DNA of 64,000 bases from JBQTGK01 sp052400665 (GTDB taxonomy: Bacteria > Bacteroidota > Bacteroidia > Bacteroidales > Marinifilaceae). Of this stretch, positions 9,425-19,552 are shown in pieces. Position 1 is the stretch's first letter; each line of letters opens with the position of its first letter. A program made the position numbers and the translations under genes. The notes under the pieces were generated by a model. The model did no database searches. It worked only from the letters and a program-made list of their open reading frames with translations, and was not told the origin of the DNA. Location of the stretch: the NCBI GenBank assembly GCA_052400665.1, contig JBQTGK010000002.1. The stretch is one strand, 5' to 3'.

Positions 9425-9789
9425 TATAGTACTTTAATATTATATTTAACTAAGATAGTAATTTGTTAGGAATTTAAGCGATATTGCCAAAGGAATCATA
9501 AAATTAAGCTTGTAGTTCTTAAGAATACAAACCTTCTAAACTTAAATTGCTTTACTTTGTTTTTATAATGTATGCTGTATTATGGCTTTAACTTTTAGAA
9601 TTTTATTTTTAAGAAAATGGGAATAGATATTTTGTAGGAATTAAATACTTTAACTTGTTTAATTTCAAGTAAAAAAAATATCAGAATTAGCTTCCATATT
9701 CAAATAAACATAATAATATTGCTTAAAACTAAAAAATATCTTTACTTTAGAAAATCAATTGTATTAGTATTTACTTAAATCGAACTTTC
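9425..9789. other. 365-bp divergent intergenic region
   Basis: AT-rich spacer between the NYN gene (leftward) and the propeller regulator gene (rightward). No ORF, RNA gene or strong hairpin is visible. It must hold promoters for both directions. A weak rightward candidate is TTG at 9719-9721 with TACTTTAG at 9743-9750, a 21-bp spacing that resembles the Bacteroidota -33/-7 pattern but departs from TAnnTTTG in the last bases. Confidence 0.5.
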
Positions 9790-12705
9790 TTGAAACGGAT
9801 ATATCTATTTATATTAATGTTTTTTTGCTTACAAATAGTAGGTAATGCAAAGATAAAAAGTAATGGAGTCCCTTTTATAAAGAATTATTACAAAAATCAA
9901 TATCAGGGAGGCACGCAAAACTGGGATATTGTTCAAACTTCTAATGGCTTACTTTATTTTGCCAATAACGAAGGGGTTTTAGAGTTCGATGGAAATAACT
10001 GGAGGCTAATATCGATGCCAAACCAGTCGGTTGTTAGATCCCTGGCCGTTGATTCATTAGATCATATATTTGTAGGTGCAGCCAACGAATTTGGTTATTT
10101 AAAGCCTGATTTAAAAGGTAAGTTAACTTATAAATCTTTGGTTGATTTATTACCTGAGGGTGAAAGAGATTTTCGCGAAGTTTGGAATATTTATCCTTAC
10201 CGAAAAGGGATTATATTTCATACGTTTGGTTCTGTTTTTTACTATAAAAATGGGAAAGTATCGCAAATTAAAGCATCAAACGAATTTCGCTTTAGCTTTT
10301 TAGTTAACAAGCAGTTTTATGTGCTTGAAAAAGGAATAGGTTTACAAAAACTTGAAGGAAGTACTCTTAAACTTTTGAAAGGTGGAGAAATTTTTAATGA
10401 AATGGAGATTTCGGGAATACTTCCTTTTAAAGACAAGTCTATATTAATTGCTACTGCTTTAAATGGATTATTTATCAGCAATGAAAATGGAATTAAAGCC
10501 TGGAATGTAGACTTAAACTCTCATTTAAAAAACGAGCAAATATTTTGTTCCTTAAACTTATCGGAATCTACTTATGCTTTTGGAACAGTTCGTGATGGCG
10601 TATTTGTGTTGGATAATTCTGGAAACTTAATACAACATGTTAATAAAAAAACAGGTTTGCAGAATAATACGGTTTTAGATCTTTTTTTAGATAGAGATGA
10701 AAATTTATGGCTTGCATTAGATAATGGAATTGATTTTCTCGAAATTAGTTCTCCTCTTACGGTATTTCCCCGTTATAAAGACTTAGGTGCAGGTTATGCT
10801 TCTATATATTACAAAGGCTACTTATATCTGGGAACAAATACGGGATTATTTGCACGGCCCTATAACTTTTCAAATGGTGCTGACAATGTAAGTGGAAAAT
10901 TTGAGTTGGTACAGAATACCTCGGGTCAGGTTTGGTCGCTTCAGGAGATTGCTGGTGAGCTAATTTGCGGCCATAATAAAGGAACTTTCCGGATTAAAAA
11001 AAATAAAAGTGAGTTATTATCCAATGTGGAAGGAGGATGGAAGTATCTATATAAAAAAGAATTTCCTAATAAAATGATCGGGGGTACTTATAATGGCTTG
11101 ATTTTATTTGAAAAAGTACAAGGGAAATGGCGTTTCATAAAAAGAATTAGCGGTTTTGAAGAATCATCAAGAGAAATGATTTGGGATAATGACAATAGCA
11201 TTTGGATGTGTCATGGTTATAAAGGTGTTTATAGAATTTATTTAAATCAGGATTTAACCAAATGCACAAATTATCGGTTTTATGGACTTAACGATGGATT
11301 ACCCTCTAATCTGAATATCAGTATTCATTTAATAAAAAATGAGAAGGTATTTTCCTCAGATAGTGGATTTTATAAATATGTATCAGAAATAGATAGGTTC
11401 GAACCATACAAAAATTTAAATATTTTATTTGGCGATAATGGTAATGTGAATAAATTGTTTGAGCAAGCTAAAGGCGATATTTGGTTTTTTCAAGGGGATG
11501 GGGTAGGAATATTAAAACCTCAGCTAGATAACAGCTATAAAATTTATAGAAAACCTTTTTCATCTATAAAGGGAGAATTTATTGATGCGTTTGAAAATGT
11601 ACTTTCCGTAGATAAGGAAAATGTACTCATTGGAACAGAAAGAGGTTTTATTCATTACGATCCCAGTATTACTAAAAGTTACGATCGTTCTTTTAAAACT
11701 TTTATAAGAGAAGTGAGTCTAACTAATTTAGAGGATTCTTTATTGTATTATGGAGGATATAATAAGATTTCTACAGTACAAAATAAAACCAGTAAATCAA
11801 TAATTTTACCATATAAAGAAAATTCAATTCGGTTTAAATATTCCGCACCTTTGTATACCAATACAGAATTTATTCATTATAAAAGTCAACTAGTTGGTTT
11901 TGATAAATTGCCTACAAAGTGGACAAAAAGTTTACAAAAAGAATATACAAATTTAAGAGAAGGAGAATATACTTTTAAAGTTTTAGCCAAAAATCAGTAT
12001 GGAGTAAGTTCGGTAGCTGATGAGTTTAAATTTTCAATTTTACCACCTTGGTACAGATCGGTTGTTGCCTACATTTTTTATTTTATTGTATTTATTTTTT
12101 GTCTCTATTTTGCAGTTTGTTTAGTTCGCAGGAGAATGAAACGCATGCAGGTTTTACTGGAGAAAAAGCAAGCTGAAGAATTAAAAGAAAAAGAACGAAA
12201 GTACCGTGAAGAGGCTTTAATTGCCGAACGTGAAATTGTACAGCTTAGAAACGAAAAATTAAGAAGCGAAGTAGATTATAAGAATAAAGAACTGGCTAGT
12301 TCTACAATGAATATTATTCACAAAAATGAAGTTCTATCCTATTCGGTAGGCGAGTTAAAGAAAGCCTTAAAGAAAATAAAAGATCCAACGGCACTTGTTC
12401 AGGTTCGTCAGTTAATGAAAACAATAGATGCTGAATTTAATAGTAAACAGGATTGGGAACAGTTCGAAATACATTTCGATCAGGTTCATGAGCATTTTAT
12501 AAAAAGACTAAGAACAAGATATCCGAAATTAACACCTAAAGACTTACGATTGTGTGCTTATTTAAGAATGAATTTATCTACCAAAGAAATTGCTCCTTTA
12601 ATGAACATTTCGGTTCGAGGAGTGGAAATTAGTCGCTATCGTTTGCGCAAAAAGTTTGAATTATCACGAGACGAAAATCTAATCGACTTTATTTTGGAAG
12701 TATAA
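9790..12705 (+). CDS. Membrane propeller/triple-tyrosine regulator with LuxR-type HTH (regulator of the glucan locus)
   Basis: A 971-aa protein. Start is TTG at 9790, chosen because it completes a signal peptide (MKRIYLFILMFFCLQIVG); the next ATG at 9817 would cut it. Residues about 25-680 are two-component-regulator-type beta-propeller repeats (for example VLDLFLDRDENLWLALDNG). About 680-750 is a Y_Y_Y domain ending in YTFKVLAKNQYG. A transmembrane helix spans about 757-782, followed by a coiled coil, and the last 60 residues hold a LuxR-like HTH (LTPKDLRLCAYLRM; NISVRGVEISRYRLRKKFEL). There is no histidine kinase or receiver, so it resembles one-piece membrane sensors such as SusR-like proteins that sense oligosaccharide in the periplasm and bind DNA directly. 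It sits immediately upstream of the SusC gene, so it likely activates the beta-glucan locus. Confidence 0.9.
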   Translation: MKRIYLFILMFFCLQIVGNAKIKSNGVPFIKNYYKNQYQGGTQNWDIVQTSNGLLYFANNEGVLEFDGNNWRLISMPNQSVVRSLAVDSLDHIFVGAANEFGYLKPDLKGKLTYKSLVDLLPEGERDFREVWNIYPYRKGIIFHTFGSVFYYKNGKVSQIKASNEFRFSFLVNKQFYVLEKGIGLQKLEGSTLKLLKGGEIFNEMEISGILPFKDKSILIATALNGLFISNENGIKAWNVDLNSHLKNEQIFCSLNLSESTYAFGTVRDGVFVLDNSGNLIQHVNKKTGLQNNTVLDLFLDRDENLWLALDNGIDFLEISSPLTVFPRYKDLGAGYASIYYKGYLYLGTNTGLFARPYNFSNGADNVSGKFELVQNTSGQVWSLQEIAGELICGHNKGTFRIKKNKSELLSNVEGGWKYLYKKEFPNKMIGGTYNGLILFEKVQGKWRFIKRISGFEESSREMIWDNDNSIWMCHGYKGVYRIYLNQDLTKCTNYRFYGLNDGLPSNLNISIHLIKNEKVFSSDSGFYKYVSEIDRFEPYKNLNILFGDNGNVNKLFEQAKGDIWFFQGDGVGILKPQLDNSYKIYRKPFSSIKGEFIDAFENVLSVDKENVLIGTERGFIHYDPSITKSYDRSFKTFIREVSLTNLEDSLLYYGGYNKISTVQNKTSKSIILPYKENSIRFKYSAPLYTNTEFIHYKSQLVGFDKLPTKWTKSLQKEYTNLREGEYTFKVLAKNQYGVSSVADEFKFSILPPWYRSVVAYIFYFIVFIFCLYFAVCLVRRRMKRMQVLLEKKQAEELKEKERKYREEALIAEREIVQLRNEKLRSEVDYKNKELASSTMNIIHKNEVLSYSVGELKKALKKIKDPTALVQVRQLMKTIDAEFNSKQDWEQFEIHFDQVHEHFIKRLRTRYPKLTPKDLRLCAYLRMNLSTKEIAPLMNISVRGVEISRYRLRKKFELSRDENLIDFILEV

Positions 12706-13018
12706 TAAGGGGTAATTCTTTTGATATAGAAAAGGGCTAATGATAAAAATCATTAGCCCTTTTAATTTTTTGATGTATCGAATGTGAATAAAATGTAGAC
12801 TTGTTAATAAAGGTTAATCCTCTTATAATTAAATATTTAATATTACAAAAAAACATACTGATGTAGTAATGATGTATAGTAGTTTTTCTTCTGTATGGTT
12901 TATGATGTAATCGTTTTTTTTGGTTTTGAATAATAACATTGGATATTGCAAACGATATAATTGCTCAGCGAGTTCTTGTATTGTCTGAATTAATTTTTCT
13001 AATCTTAACTAATAATTT
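12706..13018 (+). promoter_or_regulatory. 313-bp regulatory region upstream of the glucan-locus SusC gene
   Basis: After the regulator's terminator (12730-12770) there are about 250 bp of AT-rich sequence with no ORF before the SusC start. This is the expected site of the inducible promoter and of the regulator's operator for the polysaccharide-utilisation operon. I see no exact TAnnTTTG box; a TTTTG at about 12922 followed by ATATTGC near 12944 is only a weak match. No clear inverted repeat that could be called an operator is visible. Confidence 0.4.
12730..12770 (+). terminator. Intrinsic terminator after the regulator gene
   Basis: A perfect 15-bp stem (12730-12744 with 12749-12763), an AAAA loop and a T-rich tail. 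It isolates regulator expression from the SusC operon. Confidence 0.9.
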
Positions 13019-16000
13019 ATGAAAAAAACAGTCTTGTTTTTAGTTATGGCTTTCTTTTGCTTACATACGTTTGCACAGAAACATGTCGTAACAGGTCTAG
13101 TTACTTCATCCGAAGATGGTATGACATTGCCATTTGCATCGGTTGTTGTTAAAGGTACTACTATAGGTACTTCTACCGATATGGACGGGAAGTATACTAT
13201 TGAAGTTTCAAATGAAGATGTTTTAGTTTTCTCTCTAATTGGTTTTACTACACAAGAAATTCCAGTTGGCGATAAGACTGAGATAAATGTAATTTTTGAT
13301 GTTGAAACAACTGGTCTTGACGAAGTTGTTGTTGTCGGTTATGGTGTTCAGAAAAAGAGTGTTGTAACTGCTTCTATTAGTAGTGTTGATGCTGAAGATT
13401 TAGAAAAATCAACACCATCGCGTATCGAGAATGTTCTTAAGGGTAAAGTATCTGGGGTTCAGATTACTCAAAGTTCTGGTCAGCCAGGTGCCGATTCAAA
13501 AGTAAGAATTCGTGGTATTGGTACAATTAATAACAGTGATCCATTATATATTGTTGATGGAATGGCTGTTGATGGAGGTATTAGCTATTTAAATCCTTCG
13601 GATATTGAGTCTGTGGAAGTATTGAAAGATGCTGCTTCTTCTGCTATTTATGGTGCCAGAGGTGCCAATGGTGTTATCCTTGTTACCACAAAATCAGGTA
13701 GCAAAGGAAAAGCAACTGTTAGTTACGATTTTTCTTATGGTTTCCAGAATCCATGGACTAAAAAATCCGTTCTAAACGGACAGGAGTATATGCTTATCAT
13801 GAACGAAATTGAGTTAAATGATGGCAACAGTGCAAAATATACTTCAGAACAGATTGCAAACGCAGGCAATGGAACTGATTGGCAAGATGAAACATTTAAT
13901 TATGACGCACCTGTTCAAAACCATCAGGTAAGCATAAGTGGTGGTAGCGACAAGTCTAATTATTTTGTTTCGTTTGGTTATTATAATCAAGAAGGTATTG
14001 TTGGTGGAAATTACGATAAATCGAATTACGAGCGCTATAGTTTACGTGTAAACAATACTTACAATATTTTTGAGGAAGATCGTAAATTTTTTAAGAATTT
14101 AAAAGTAGGAGTGAATGCTGGTTATTCCCGAATTAAATCTACAGGTATCGAAACCAATTCTGAATATGGTTCAGTTCTAGGTAGTGCTTTGGCTTTCGAT
14201 CCTAATGTATCTGTTTATGCAAATGATCCAGATGCTGTTATAGCAGCTCATCCAACAGCAGTTACAGATGCTAGTGGTCGTGTGTATTCTTTACCACCAT
14301 CAGGATTTCAGGAAATTGCCAATCCGGTAGCAATGTTAAATGCACCTGATAATTCAGAAGATAATTCTGATAAGATTGTATCAACACTTTGGGCTGAGTT
14401 GGAAATTATTAAAGATTTAAAATTTAAATCTAGTTATGGTATTGATTTAGCTTTTTGGGGTTCAGATGGATATAGATTTGAATATTATTTGACTTCTCAA
14501 GGGAAAAATTACGATCGCAGTTCTGTATGGTCTAGTATGAATAGAGGATACAATTGGCAGATTGAAAACACATTACATTATACAAAAACGATTAACGAAA
14601 AGCATAACTTCTCAGCTTTACTTGGTCAATCATCTAAAGAGTATACTTACAGATCATTATCAGGAACTGACTACGATTTGTTGGAAGAAAATGCTACAAA
14701 AGCTGTTATTGATTACGCTATAGCAGATGAAGATGATTCATCAGTTTCTGGTGGAACAGGTGGTTATACTGCTAAAACGTTAGCTTCGTATTTTGCTCGT
14801 GTTGATTATAACTTCGATGAAAAATACATGATTCAAGCAACAGTTCGTCGCGATGGATCTTCAAATTTTGGTCCTGATAACAAATGGGCAACTTTCCCTT
14901 CTTTCTCTTTAGGTTGGAATGTTACCAATGAATCGTTTATGGATGGTATGCCAGAATGGTTTGATTACATGAAAATTCGTGCTAGTTGGGGTAAAAATGG
15001 TAACGAAAATATCGATGCTTTTTCTTACACCAGTTTAATGGACGGTGGAACAAATTATTATTTTGGTTCAGGTGATTATTCGACCATGCAATATGGTTCA
15101 AATGCATCAAGAATTTCTAATCCTAATGTAAAATGGGAGGAATCAGAGCAAATCGATATAGGTTTTGATTTAAGAATGTTTAACCATGCCTTAACTGTAG
15201 GTTTCGATTACTTTAAAAAAGATACTGAGGGAATGTTGATTTCTCAACCAATTCCTTCTTATGTTGGAAAAGGTGCACCAATTGCCAATGCTGGTGATAT
15301 GGAAAATCAGGGTATCGAATTAGAAATTACATATAAAGATAATATTGGAGATCTTCACTATTCAATTAGTGGTCAAGCTTCTTATATCAAAAACAAATTG
15401 GTTGATATGGGTAATGATTCTGGCGAAGCTATTTACGAAAGTAACAGTACTTCAGGTGTTGGTAGTTACGTAAAAGGTCAAAACGGCGAAGTATTTCCAT
15501 TCTTTTATGGATATAAAACCAATGGTTTATTACAAAACGATGCAGAAGCAAGCCTGTATAATGCTACTTATGGTGAAAATGCATCGGCAGGTGATGTTAG
15601 ATTCGTTGATTACAACAATGATGGTATTATCAATGATGATGATAGAACCAAAATTGGTAAAGGTATGGCCGATTGGACATTTGGTTTAAATATTTCTGCC
15701 GATTGGAGAGATTTTGATTTTAGTGCTTTCTTCCAGGGAAGTTATGGAAATGATATTTATGATTTTTCTCAAAGAGCAGATATACCAGCAATGAACCGTG
15801 CTGCATGGATTCTTGATCGTTGGACAGGAGAAGGAACTTCTAATTCAATTCCAAGAGTAACATCAGAAGATCCTAATAACAACTCTCGTTCATCAGACTT
15901 GTATGTTAAGGATGGATCATTTATCAGATTGAAAACAATTCAATTAGGTTATACGATTCCGGAATCTATAATTAGTAAAAATATTATTAAGAAATTCAGA

Positions 16001-16153
16001 GTTTATGTAGCTGCTGAAAACCTACTTACATTAACTGATTATGAGGGCTTTGAGCCGGAAGTTGCTTCTGGTGGTTATACCACAATCGGTGTAGATAAAG
16101 GAGTTTATCCACAATCACGCACAATTACATTTGGGGCAAATATTACTTTCTAA
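13019..16153 (+). CDS. SusC/RagA-family TonB-dependent outer-membrane transporter
   Basis: A 1044-aa protein with a signal peptide (cleavage near TFAQ), then a carboxypeptidase-D regulatory-like domain at about 24-95 (VTGLVTSSEDGMTLPFASVV). Next come a TonB-box-like segment with DEVVVVGYGVQKK and a plug domain at about 115-225 with YIVDGMAVDGG and SVEVLKDAASSAIYGARGA. The rest is a 22-strand-type beta-barrel ending in the aromatic-rich TITFGANITF. SusC proteins import oligosaccharides across the outer membrane, powered by TonB-ExbBD. It is the first gene of the operon, followed 17 bp later by its SusD partner. The GH16/GH17/GH30 genes downstream indicate beta-1,3-glucan fragments as cargo. 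Confidence 0.96.
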   Translation: MKKTVLFLVMAFFCLHTFAQKHVVTGLVTSSEDGMTLPFASVVVKGTTIGTSTDMDGKYTIEVSNEDVLVFSLIGFTTQEIPVGDKTEINVIFDVETTGLDEVVVVGYGVQKKSVVTASISSVDAEDLEKSTPSRIENVLKGKVSGVQITQSSGQPGADSKVRIRGIGTINNSDPLYIVDGMAVDGGISYLNPSDIESVEVLKDAASSAIYGARGANGVILVTTKSGSKGKATVSYDFSYGFQNPWTKKSVLNGQEYMLIMNEIELNDGNSAKYTSEQIANAGNGTDWQDETFNYDAPVQNHQVSISGGSDKSNYFVSFGYYNQEGIVGGNYDKSNYERYSLRVNNTYNIFEEDRKFFKNLKVGVNAGYSRIKSTGIETNSEYGSVLGSALAFDPNVSVYANDPDAVIAAHPTAVTDASGRVYSLPPSGFQEIANPVAMLNAPDNSEDNSDKIVSTLWAELEIIKDLKFKSSYGIDLAFWGSDGYRFEYYLTSQGKNYDRSSVWSSMNRGYNWQIENTLHYTKTINEKHNFSALLGQSSKEYTYRSLSGTDYDLLEENATKAVIDYAIADEDDSSVSGGTGGYTAKTLASYFARVDYNFDEKYMIQATVRRDGSSNFGPDNKWATFPSFSLGWNVTNESFMDGMPEWFDYMKIRASWGKNGNENIDAFSYTSLMDGGTNYYFGSGDYSTMQYGSNASRISNPNVKWEESEQIDIGFDLRMFNHALTVGFDYFKKDTEGMLISQPIPSYVGKGAPIANAGDMENQGIELEITYKDNIGDLHYSISGQASYIKNKLVDMGNDSGEAIYESNSTSGVGSYVKGQNGEVFPFFYGYKTNGLLQNDAEASLYNATYGENASAGDVRFVDYNNDGIINDDDRTKIGKGMADWTFGLNISADWRDFDFSAFFQGSYGNDIYDFSQRADIPAMNRAAWILDRWTGEGTSNSIPRVTSEDPNNNSRSSDLYVKDGSFIRLKTIQLGYTIPESIISKNIIKKFRVYVAAENLLTLTDYEGFEPEVASGGYTTIGVDKGVYPQSRTITFGANITF

Positions 16154-16170
16154 CTCAAAAACGAAAAATT

Positions 16171-17691
16171 ATGAATAAATATATAAAAACATTATTCTTC
16201 GCTGCATTAATAGGATTTACATCCTGTAGCGATGATTTCTTAACTGTGGAGCCAACTTCTTCTCAAGAGGCAGGAGGCGATGCAACCGATGGTGCTATCT
16301 TATCTAATTTAGGAGCTGCTTATCAGATTCTTTTATTCGATAGTTATGCTGATTATCAATACAACAGTGTTCCTTTGATGTCTGATCTTTTATCGGATGA
16401 TATTTATAAAGGTGGAGGTTCTGCCGGCGATCAGCAGGTTCTTTATAATATGTCTCAATATAACTTGAATGGTGATTTAACAGCAAGTGGATTGTGGAAT
16501 ATTTATTATGCTGGTTTGAGTCGTTGTAATGGTGTAATTACAGCATGCGAAAATGCAATAGGTGTTGATGAAGCAAGTCTGAATCAATATGAAGCGGAAG
16601 CTCACTTTCTAAGAGCTTACTATGTACATTGGTTATGGAAATTCTGGGGAAATATTCCTTATTTCGAAGAAGAATTAGAAGCTCCATATTTTGCACCACA
16701 GTATACTGCTGATGAAATTTACGCTCAGTTAATCGAGGATGTTGATTTTGCAATTGCCGGTGATAAGTTACCAATGCAGACAACTGCTGCTAACGATGGC
16801 CGTGCTACAAAAGCTGCAGCTATGATGTTAAAGGCCAGAATTGTAATGTATCAAAAAGATCAAAGTAAATATGCTGAGGTTCTTGCTGATATGGAAGCAA
16901 TTTACGCAAGTAATGAATTTGAATTAGCTGATTATGCTTCAATTTGGGACAGATCAGGTGAGTTTGGATCAGGTTCTATTTTTGAGGCTAATCATTTAGC
17001 TGAAGGTAGAGATTGGGGTGCTGCATGGACTGGTTACGGAACCAACTTACCAACTTTTATTTCTCCTAATGAGTTAAGCGGTACTGATTTATTAAGCGGA
17101 AGTACAGAATATCAGGGAGGATGGGGATTTGCTCCTGTTCGTTCTGAGATTGTTGATATTTTTGAAGATGGTGATACCAGATTAGCGGCTTCTGTGAATC
17201 AGTTTCAGGATGGAACTTATACAGCTCGTTTTCAGAATACAGGTTACTTTATGGCTAAATACGCTGCTCGTGAAGAATACAATGATGCGCCTTATACCGC
17301 AGATTTGAATTATGAAAACAATGTTCGAATTTTTCGCTATGCTGAGGCTTTATTAAATGCTGCCGAGCTTATTGTTATTCATGGGCAAGTTGCTTCTACA
17401 GGATTAACTGCTGAAACTTGTTTAGATGCTGTTAGATCCAGAGCTGGAGTAGCTTCTATTCCTGCAACAGCCGATAATATTAAACTTGAACGAAGACGAG
17501 AATTTATTGGTGAAGGAATGCGTTACTGGGATTTGGTACGCTGGGGAGATACCGACTTATTAAATGAGAGTATTCCTGATTTTTCTTCAGAAAGAACCTG
17601 GGATGCTACAAGAAAATACTTTCCAATTCCTCAATCAGAGATTGATAAAACATCAGGAGAATATAAATTAGAACAAAATCCTGGTTACTAA
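16171..17691 (+). CDS. SusD/RagB-family glycan-binding lipoprotein
   Basis: A 506-aa lipoprotein: the signal peptide MNKYIKTLFFAALIGFTSC is followed by Ser-Asp-Asp-Phe-Leu-Thr-Val-Glu-Pro, a very typical SusD start. The TPR-like core includes EAHFLRAYYVHWLWKFWGN and ALLNAAELIVIHG; the C-terminal signature is ERRREFIGEGMRYWDLVRWG with KYFPIPQSEID near the end. It is the surface lid of the preceding SusC transporter and binds laminarin-type oligosaccharides, as inferred from the neighbouring hydrolases. Length and motif order are normal. Confidence 0.96.
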   Translation: MNKYIKTLFFAALIGFTSCSDDFLTVEPTSSQEAGGDATDGAILSNLGAAYQILLFDSYADYQYNSVPLMSDLLSDDIYKGGGSAGDQQVLYNMSQYNLNGDLTASGLWNIYYAGLSRCNGVITACENAIGVDEASLNQYEAEAHFLRAYYVHWLWKFWGNIPYFEEELEAPYFAPQYTADEIYAQLIEDVDFAIAGDKLPMQTTAANDGRATKAAAMMLKARIVMYQKDQSKYAEVLADMEAIYASNEFELADYASIWDRSGEFGSGSIFEANHLAEGRDWGAAWTGYGTNLPTFISPNELSGTDLLSGSTEYQGGWGFAPVRSEIVDIFEDGDTRLAASVNQFQDGTYTARFQNTGYFMAKYAAREEYNDAPYTADLNYENNVRIFRYAEALLNAAELIVIHGQVASTGLTAETCLDAVRSRAGVASIPATADNIKLERRREFIGEGMRYWDLVRWGDTDLLNESIPDFSSERTWDATRKYFPIPQSEIDKTSGEYKLEQNPGY

Positions 17692-17711
17692 TCACATTTA
17701 AAGCTAAAATC

Positions 17712-19478
17712 ATGAAGAATATTATAAAATCAGGATTTGGAATTGCATTGGTAATGCTGATGTTTTTGGTTGCCTGCGATCCAAATGAATTTGATAAATC
17801 AGAATTAAATGGTAGCACAGCTCCAACTACTGAGCAAATGAGTTTCTCAGTTGAGCAGGGAGAGGATGCATATCATTATAATCTTGAAAACTTAACTCCA
17901 TTATCTGGAATTACAACGGTAAAGTGGGATTTTGGAAACGGAAGTACTGGAGAAGGCAATAGTGTAATTGCTTATTATCCTCTTCCTGGAACTTATGAGC
18001 TTACCTTGACAATTACTGCTGCTGATGGTTCAGAAGGTATCAAAACAGCGACTATTGATCAAACAGAAACAGATTATGAGTTTTTGGATAGCCCTGTGTT
18101 GACAATGATTTCAGGTGGTGCTTCGGCAAGCGAAGGAAAAACTTGGGTTGTTGATAGTTTAACTTCAGGTCATTTCGGAATTGGTGATCCTGCTTTAAAT
18201 ACACCAAACTGGTGGGCTGCGACACCTTTGCAGAAAACAGGATCGGGCTCTTACGACGATGAATTTACTTTTAAATTGGTTGATTTTATTTTCGACTATG
18301 TGAATAATGGAAATTCATATGCTAAAGATTTCCGTTTAGATGATTCTAATTATTCTAATCCGGTTGAAGTTGATGGTACTGATGCTAAAGTTGACTTTAC
18401 ACCAGCAGATGCAAATTGGTCTTTCTCAGAAGTCGATGGTACTTATTACATCACTCTTTCATCGGAGAAACCTTCGTTTTTCGGATTTGATTATGGTGCA
18501 GTTAATAATGAATATAGAATTGAATCTATCACAGAAACTAACATGACTTTAAGTTGTATTGGCGGCGATGGTAACAGATGGTATAATGGTTTAGTTCTTA
18601 AAGGATATGTTAAGCCAATAGTATCTTTTAATCTTGACGTAGAAGCTACAGGAGAGGAGAATACCTGGGCAGTTAGTTTAGCTGATCTTGTTATTCCTGA
18701 TGGATTGTTTGTGAATGGTTTTTCTGTAGACTTTGGTGATGGTGGTGAACTTATGGAAACAGAAGATGTAAATGCTACTCTTGAAAATACATACATGAGA
18801 AAAGGTACTTATCCTGTTACTGTAACAGTTAAGGCTTCTAACGAAGATTTAGTATCTACAAGTTCTATTGTTGTTGAGAATCATCACTCTACTTACGAAC
18901 CATTTTTATTGGATATGATGGTAATGTATGTTGATAACAGTGAAGTTGAATTGTCTCCAGTATTGGGACAAGATTGTGCAGTAAGCTTAGTAGAGAATCC
19001 TGATAGAATTTATCCAAATAAAGGAGCAAATGTGCTTCATTATTCAAAGGAAAATCAGGAATGGGCGAATGCATATATGCAATTACCTGCTGGTTACCGT
19101 TTTGATATTGGTAACAACAGTGTTTTTAAAGTTATGGTTTATGGTAAAGCCGGACAACAAGTATTGTTAAAGCTCGAAAATACTGATAAAGGTGGAAACG
19201 CATGGCAAACTGGAACTTACGATGTGATTTATACCATACAGGAAGATGATACTTGGGAACAAGCTGAATTTGATTTCTCAGGAGTAGCTGCAGGTTACGA
19301 TTGGACTGGTGATCAGTTTACTTCAGATGTAACTACAGATACTCGTTTTAGTCAGGATTTCTACAATGTGATAAGAATCATGTTGAATCCAGGAAATAAA
19401 GATGGTGTTCATGAATTCTATTTTGATGATTTGGCAGGACCTCATGTAGAGGGTGTTAAGTCTGGGAAATTGAACTAA
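17712..19478 (+). CDS. PKD-domain surface glycan-binding lipoprotein (SusE/F position)
   Basis: A 588-aa lipoprotein with signal peptide and lipobox ending LMFLVAC. PKD-like domains lie at about 38-115 (TTVKWDFGNGSTGEG) and about 300-390 (GFSVDFGDGGE). Between them is a segment beginning GKTWVVDSLTSGHFGIG, which resembles a glucan-binding or jelly-roll module. The last 190 residues look like a beta-sandwich of the carbohydrate-binding type (FKVMVYGKAGQQVLLKLEN; EFYFDDLAGP). No catalytic motif is seen. Position directly after SusCD matches the PKD proteins known to bind laminarin at the surface in marine Bacteroidota. The role as a glycan-binding protein is inferred; binding modules were not confirmed by alignment. 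Confidence 0.85.
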   Translation: MKNIIKSGFGIALVMLMFLVACDPNEFDKSELNGSTAPTTEQMSFSVEQGEDAYHYNLENLTPLSGITTVKWDFGNGSTGEGNSVIAYYPLPGTYELTLTITAADGSEGIKTATIDQTETDYEFLDSPVLTMISGGASASEGKTWVVDSLTSGHFGIGDPALNTPNWWAATPLQKTGSGSYDDEFTFKLVDFIFDYVNNGNSYAKDFRLDDSNYSNPVEVDGTDAKVDFTPADANWSFSEVDGTYYITLSSEKPSFFGFDYGAVNNEYRIESITETNMTLSCIGGDGNRWYNGLVLKGYVKPIVSFNLDVEATGEENTWAVSLADLVIPDGLFVNGFSVDFGDGGELMETEDVNATLENTYMRKGTYPVTVTVKASNEDLVSTSSIVVENHHSTYEPFLLDMMVMYVDNSEVELSPVLGQDCAVSLVENPDRIYPNKGANVLHYSKENQEWANAYMQLPAGYRFDIGNNSVFKVMVYGKAGQQVLLKLENTDKGGNAWQTGTYDVIYTIQEDDTWEQAEFDFSGVAAGYDWTGDQFTSDVTTDTRFSQDFYNVIRIMLNPGNKDGVHEFYFDDLAGPHVEGVKSGKLN

Positions 19479-19490
19479 TAAAAAAATGTT

Positions 19491-19524
19491 TAAGAGGGTT
19501 TTGAGGCAACTCAAAACTCTCTTA
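19491..19524 (+). terminator. Hairpin between the PKD protein and first GH16 gene; possible attenuator
   Basis: A 15-bp stem with one G-U pair (19491-19505 with 19510-19524) and a GCAA tetraloop, followed by an AT-rich but not pure T tail. It could trim or stabilise the SusCD-PKD part of the operon transcript relative to the enzyme genes, a way to make binding proteins more abundant than enzymes. Confidence 0.6.
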
Positions 19525-19552
19525 TTATAATAATTAATAAAATAATAATTCA